DNA of 64,000 nt from Cohnella fermenti (GTDB taxonomy: Bacteria > Bacillota > Bacilli > Paenibacillales > Paenibacillaceae), in NCBI RefSeq assembly GCF_004801405.1, contig NZ_SSOB01000012.1:62001-126000 (forward strand). The letters are read 5' to 3'. Both the position numbers and the translations under genes were made by a program. Below, piece by piece: positions 61,144-64,000 of this stretch; position 1 is the stretch's first letter, and every line of letters starts with the position of its first letter. The notes under the pieces are model-generated. The model was not told the DNA's origin and did not search any database. It saw nothing but the letters and a program-made list of their open reading frames with translations.

Positions 61144-62394
61144 ATGACTTATTCCCGTACTCATAGCCGCCGCAAACACCGCAGACGCGCCCGCATTCTT
61201 TTCTACGTGAATGTCTTGTTCCTTGTTGTCGTGCTTGGAACCGGGGCCGTCCTCGCCTACCACTGGATGTACGGACAAGAGAGCGATCCGGTATCGGAGT
61301 CGCCCGCCGAGTCGCCGCCGCCCGCCGAGCCGTCCTCGGAACCGTCTCCGACCGCCGTCCAGAGCCCGGACAACGACGTCTCCGACGACGAGGGAATGAC
61401 GGCCGAGCCTTCCGCGGATAAGGATGGAGCGACGGTGAACCTTGCGTTCGTCGGAGACATTCTTCTGGCCGCTCGAGTGGAAGAATACATAACGAAGAAC
61501 GGCGTCGACTATCCGTTCCGGAACGCCTCCGATCTGCTGCAGGCCGCAGATATCGCCGCCGCCAATCTGGAGAATCCGATCACGGAACGAGGAACTCCCG
61601 CCGAGGATAAGACGTATGTGTTCAAGGGCAGCCCGGAATCGCTGCAAGGGCTGAAGAACGCCGGCTTCGACATTGTGTCGCTGGCGAACAATCATACTTT
61701 GGACCAAGGTTGGGAAGGGCTAAGCGATACGATGGATTATCTGGACGACATCGGCATCGACCATGTCGGCTCGGGCAGCGACGATACGGAAGCCTATACC
61801 GCCGCCTATTATGAGGTGAACGGCATTCGCGTCGCTTATCTCAGCGTGACGAACGTCGTTCCGGTAACGGAGTGGAAGGCGGACAAGAACCACCCGGGAG
61901 TTGCGGAGACGTACGACACGACCCGCGCCGTTCAGGCGATCAAGAACGCCAAGGAACTGGCGGATATCGTTGTAGTGATGGTGCACTGGGGCAAGGAGAA
62001 AGTTCAGGAGCCGATCGACAAGCAGACGAGCGTCGGGCATGTCTTCATCGATGCGGGCGCGGATCTGGTTATCGGAAGCCACCCGCATGTGCTGCAAGGC
62101 TTCGAGACGTACAAGGGCAAGTGGATCGCCTACAGCCTCGGCAACTTCGTCTTTACGTCGGCGGGCGATCGCTTGACGCAGGAGACGGGAGTGCTCCAGG
62201 CGGCTTGCACCAAGCAGGGCGAGTGCGGATTGACGTTCGTGCCGATGCTGTCGACCTATGCGCAGCCGAGCCCGATGAGCGAAGAGGAGGGATCGACTCT
62301 CCTCGCCAAGCTGTCGGAGCTGTCAAGTCCGTACGGAGTGTCGGTTCATTCGAACGGAGAGATCGTTCCGTCTTCCGGAGCGCTCTCCCCATAA
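61144..62394 (+). CDS. CapA-family (poly-gamma-glutamate/metallophosphatase-like) protein
   Basis: A 416-residue membrane-anchored protein: basic N-terminus, one transmembrane helix (~20-42), a Pro/Ser/Glu-rich linker (~48-85), then the CapA calcineurin-like fold. Metal-site motifs: LAFVGDILLAARVEEYI, AADIAAANLENPITERG, DIVSLANNHTLDQGW, VVVMVHWGKE, VIGSHPHVLQGFE and WIAYSLGNFVF. CapA is needed for poly-gamma-glutamate capsule, but no capBC genes are nearby, so a wall-related role is equally possible. GGGAGGGATCG precedes ATG 61144. Confidence 0.9.
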   Translation: MTYSRTHSRRKHRRRARILFYVNVLFLVVVLGTGAVLAYHWMYGQESDPVSESPAESPPPAEPSSEPSPTAVQSPDNDVSDDEGMTAEPSADKDGATVNLAFVGDILLAARVEEYITKNGVDYPFRNASDLLQAADIAAANLENPITERGTPAEDKTYVFKGSPESLQGLKNAGFDIVSLANNHTLDQGWEGLSDTMDYLDDIGIDHVGSGSDDTEAYTAAYYEVNGIRVAYLSVTNVVPVTEWKADKNHPGVAETYDTTRAVQAIKNAKELADIVVVMVHWGKEKVQEPIDKQTSVGHVFIDAGADLVIGSHPHVLQGFETYKGKWIAYSLGNFVFTSAGDRLTQETGVLQAACTKQGECGLTFVPMLSTYAQPSPMSEEEGSTLLAKLSELSSPYGVSVHSNGEIVPSSGALSP

Positions 62395-62417
62395 TTAGCA
62401 AGAGAGAGAGGGGCACT

Positions 62418-63215
62418 ATGCCTAGGAGCGAACTTGCGCGCCTTCATCCGTGCGTAGCCCATCGCGGATGGTCCGGAGGCGCCCCGGAGAATACGCTGGC
62501 GGCGTTCCGCCTTGCGCTCGCCGAACCCGCCGTTCGCGGCGTGGAGATGGACGTCCATCTGAGCAAGGACGGGATTCCCGTCGTCATTCACGACGAGAAG
62601 CTGAAGCGCACGACGAACGGAAGGGGGCGCGTTCAGGATTATACGGCGGACGAGCTCGGCAGGCTGGATGCGGGCAGTTGGTTCCATCCTTCGTTCGCCG
62701 GGGAGTCCGTGCCGACTCTCGAAGAGGTGCTGAGGCTGCTTGGCGGGAAGCTTAAGCTGAACGTCGAATTAAAAGAAGGGACCCGGCGGGTGGAGCTGCT
62801 GGCGTTCAAGGTGGCGGAGCTTGTCCGCCGGCTCGGGCTGGAGGCGGACACGACGATTACTTCCTTCGAACGCTCGATTCTGGAGACGTCGAAGCGAGTG
62901 GCTCCGGAGCTTAGAATCGGTTGGATTACGAAGAAGCGATTGAACCGGAAGCTGATCATGCGGCTGCGGGAGATCGGCGCCTCGTTCCTCTCGGTCGAGC
63001 ATTCTTCGCTGAGTGAAGCCGGAGTTCGCGAAGCGGTCGAGGCGGGAATCGAGGTCATGGCGTGGACCGTCAACGAGCCGAGGGACTTCGCGCGCCTCGC
63101 CGCGATCCGGCAGCCGCTTCTGCTATGCACCAACTACCCTGATCGCTGGCTGATGGCCGTGCAAGATGGAACGGAAGAGAATGGAGAGGAAGAGAATCCC
63201 TATGACGACGTTTGA
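62418..63215 (+). CDS. Glycerophosphodiester phosphodiesterase
   Basis: A 265-residue TIM-barrel enzyme cleaving glycerophosphodiesters to glycerol-3-phosphate and alcohol. Catalytic pair in CVAHRGWSGGAPENTLAAFRLA (His-Arg; Glu-Asn), metal site EMDVHLSKDGIPVVIHDEKLKRTT (ExD and His), and LKLNVELKEG. No signal peptide, so the cytoplasmic form. GAGAGAGGGGC precedes ATG 62418. It overlaps the next gene by 14 bp and follows capA by 23 bp. Confidence 0.93.
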   Translation: MPRSELARLHPCVAHRGWSGGAPENTLAAFRLALAEPAVRGVEMDVHLSKDGIPVVIHDEKLKRTTNGRGRVQDYTADELGRLDAGSWFHPSFAGESVPTLEEVLRLLGGKLKLNVELKEGTRRVELLAFKVAELVRRLGLEADTTITSFERSILETSKRVAPELRIGWITKKRLNRKLIMRLREIGASFLSVEHSSLSEAGVREAVEAGIEVMAWTVNEPRDFARLAAIRQPLLLCTNYPDRWLMAVQDGTEENGEEENPYDDV

Positions 63216-63837
63216 TATTCGCAATATTTATTGCGTTGGCCGCAACTATCGCTTGCATGCCGCCGAGCTCGGCAATGCCGTGCCCGAGCAGCCGATGATC
63301 TTCACCAAGCCGACCCATGCGGCCGTCGCTTGGGAGCAGGAAGTCCGGCTCCCCGCTGACCGGGGAGCCGTGCATTACGAAGCGGAGCTTGTGCTTCTGT
63401 TCTCCAAGCCGTACAAGCCGGGGGACTCTCTGGATGATGCGGTATCCCACTTCACGGTAGGGCTGGACTTCACGCTGCGCGATGTGCAGGAAGGCATCAA
63501 GGCGAAGGGCTACCCGTGGCTGCCGGCCAAGGGCTTCCGGAATTCCGCAGGTCTTGGCGAGTGGCGGGCGTATCCGGGAACCCGGACGATCGAGGAGAAG
63601 CCGTTCGCGCTGGCGATCGGCGGCAAGGAAGTCCAGCGAGGCGACGTACGCGATATGGTGCACGGTCTTGAGAAGCTGGCGGACTTCGTCGCGACCCATT
63701 ACGGCATCGGCGCCGGAGATCTGCTGTTCACGGGCACTCCGGCCGGCGTCGGAGCGCTGAATGACGGGGACGTGCTGACGCTGACATGGAACGAGGAGAA
63801 CGTGGGAAGCGCGAAGGTCGTGCTCAGCGGCGATTGA
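63202..63837 (+). CDS. Fumarylacetoacetate hydrolase-family protein
   Basis: A 211-residue FAH-fold enzyme. Metal-site and catalytic segments: NIYCVGRNYRLHAAELGN, PMIFTKPTHA, VHYEAELVLLFSK (ExE), FTVGLDFTLRDVQEGIKAKGYPWLPAKGFRNSAGLGEW (region ~85-125) and DLLFTGTPAGVGALNDGDVL. Related to FAHD1/oxaloacetate decarboxylase or 2-hydroxyhepta-diene-dioate isomerases; exact substrate unknown. ATG 63202 with GAGGAAGAG upstream; the frame opens at 63166 inside the phosphodiesterase gene. Confidence 0.9.
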   Translation: MTTFDIRNIYCVGRNYRLHAAELGNAVPEQPMIFTKPTHAAVAWEQEVRLPADRGAVHYEAELVLLFSKPYKPGDSLDDAVSHFTVGLDFTLRDVQEGIKAKGYPWLPAKGFRNSAGLGEWRAYPGTRTIEEKPFALAIGGKEVQRGDVRDMVHGLEKLADFVATHYGIGAGDLLFTGTPAGVGALNDGDVLTLTWNEENVGSAKVVLSGD

Positions 63838-63897
63838 TCGCCGTACATACGGACGAATATGCATACGTATGAGCCTATGCAGGTTGCTCATGCTCAT

Positions 63898-63947
63898 AAA
63901 GGATGCTCCATTTCACGCACGCGGGAATGGGGCATCCTTTTTTTACA
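63898..63947 (+). terminator. Rho-independent terminator
   Basis: Stem AAAGGATGC-CCATT (63898-63912) / GAATGG-GCATCCTTT (63925-63940) followed by T7. It ends the capA-phosphodiesterase-FAH transcript. Confidence 0.88.
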
Positions 63948-64000
63948 AGGTAGTGGAAGATCAAGACAATTGTATCCCTGGATTAGGGGAATGAGGCCCT

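Noticed and set aside
61144..63215. A poly-gamma-glutamate capsule operon
   Set aside because: Only a CapA-like gene is present; capB, capC and capE-type genes are absent from the window.

Overview
The window looks like chromosomal DNA of a high-GC member of the Paenibacillaceae (Cohnella- or Paenibacillus-like). This is an inference from several traits: AGGAGG-type ribosome sites, frequent GTG/TTG starts, three proteins with copper-amine-oxidase N-terminal (stalk) domains, a YesM/YesN-type two-component pair, YtxG/YtxH, YutE and YuzB relatives, a coproporphyrin-type hemE-hemH-hemY cluster, and rich carbohydrate and cell-envelope functions. No rRNA, tRNA, CRISPR array or prophage block was seen.

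Layout. 0-8.5 kb: an (alpha/alpha)6-barrel glycosidase and an FAD oxidoreductase, a divergent TetR/SDR pair with a likely operator, and a GH2 beta-mannosidase. 8.5-13.3 kb: a TPP riboswitch with its terminator controlling thiM-thiD-thiE and an NCS2 permease, then an esterase. 14.4-20.3 kb: a phosphate operon, stalk/propeller protein-pstS-pstC-pstA-pstB-phoU. 20.6-24.3 kb (minus): adenine deaminase, a ferric-reductase-like membrane cytochrome, ApbE and a small anchored protein. 24.5-31 kb: holin-like protein, stand-alone CuA domain, small proteins, YutE-like, HTH regulator, YtxG/YtxH, glutamate racemase, and a LysM-M14 peptidase. 31.6-36.2 kb: GT-C membrane glycosyltransferase, small lipoprotein, DUF1232, HesB-like, DUF1450, double GNAT. 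36.7-41.8 kb (minus): LTA-synthase-like protein, MBOAT acyltransferase and an SGNH/AlgJ-like protein fused to a stalk domain. 42-49 kb: O-methyltransferase, alcohol dehydrogenase, MFS exporter, hemE-hemH-hemY. 49-56 kb: a secreted stalk protein, YesM/YesN, and a NagZ-like GH3 gene broken by an in-frame TGA. 56-57 kb: an IS1595-like transposase relative. 57.5-63.8 kb: VTC polyphosphate polymerase, DUF4956, CotH kinase, CapA, a glycerophosphodiesterase and a fumarylacetoacetase-fold enzyme.

The most unusual content is intergenic. Repeat family A has four 16-bp palindromes whose centres sit 51-52 bp apart (about five helical turns), with nearly identical geometry at four loci, plus a degenerate copy and a single unit. 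Repeat family B is a 70-80 bp hairpin with arms like GGGTGCCTTATCCC...GTTCAG at three loci. Variant arms of the same family form a 23-bp perfect inverted repeat around the transposase-like gene, which suggests a REP/RAYT-like relationship between a possibly domesticated transposase and dispersed palindromes. A related hairpin type occurs near 13.6 kb and as one arm near 31.2 kb. The VTC-DUF4956-CotH trio, with 11-bp-phased Pho-box-like repeats upstream, is the best candidate for a little-described enzymatic system.
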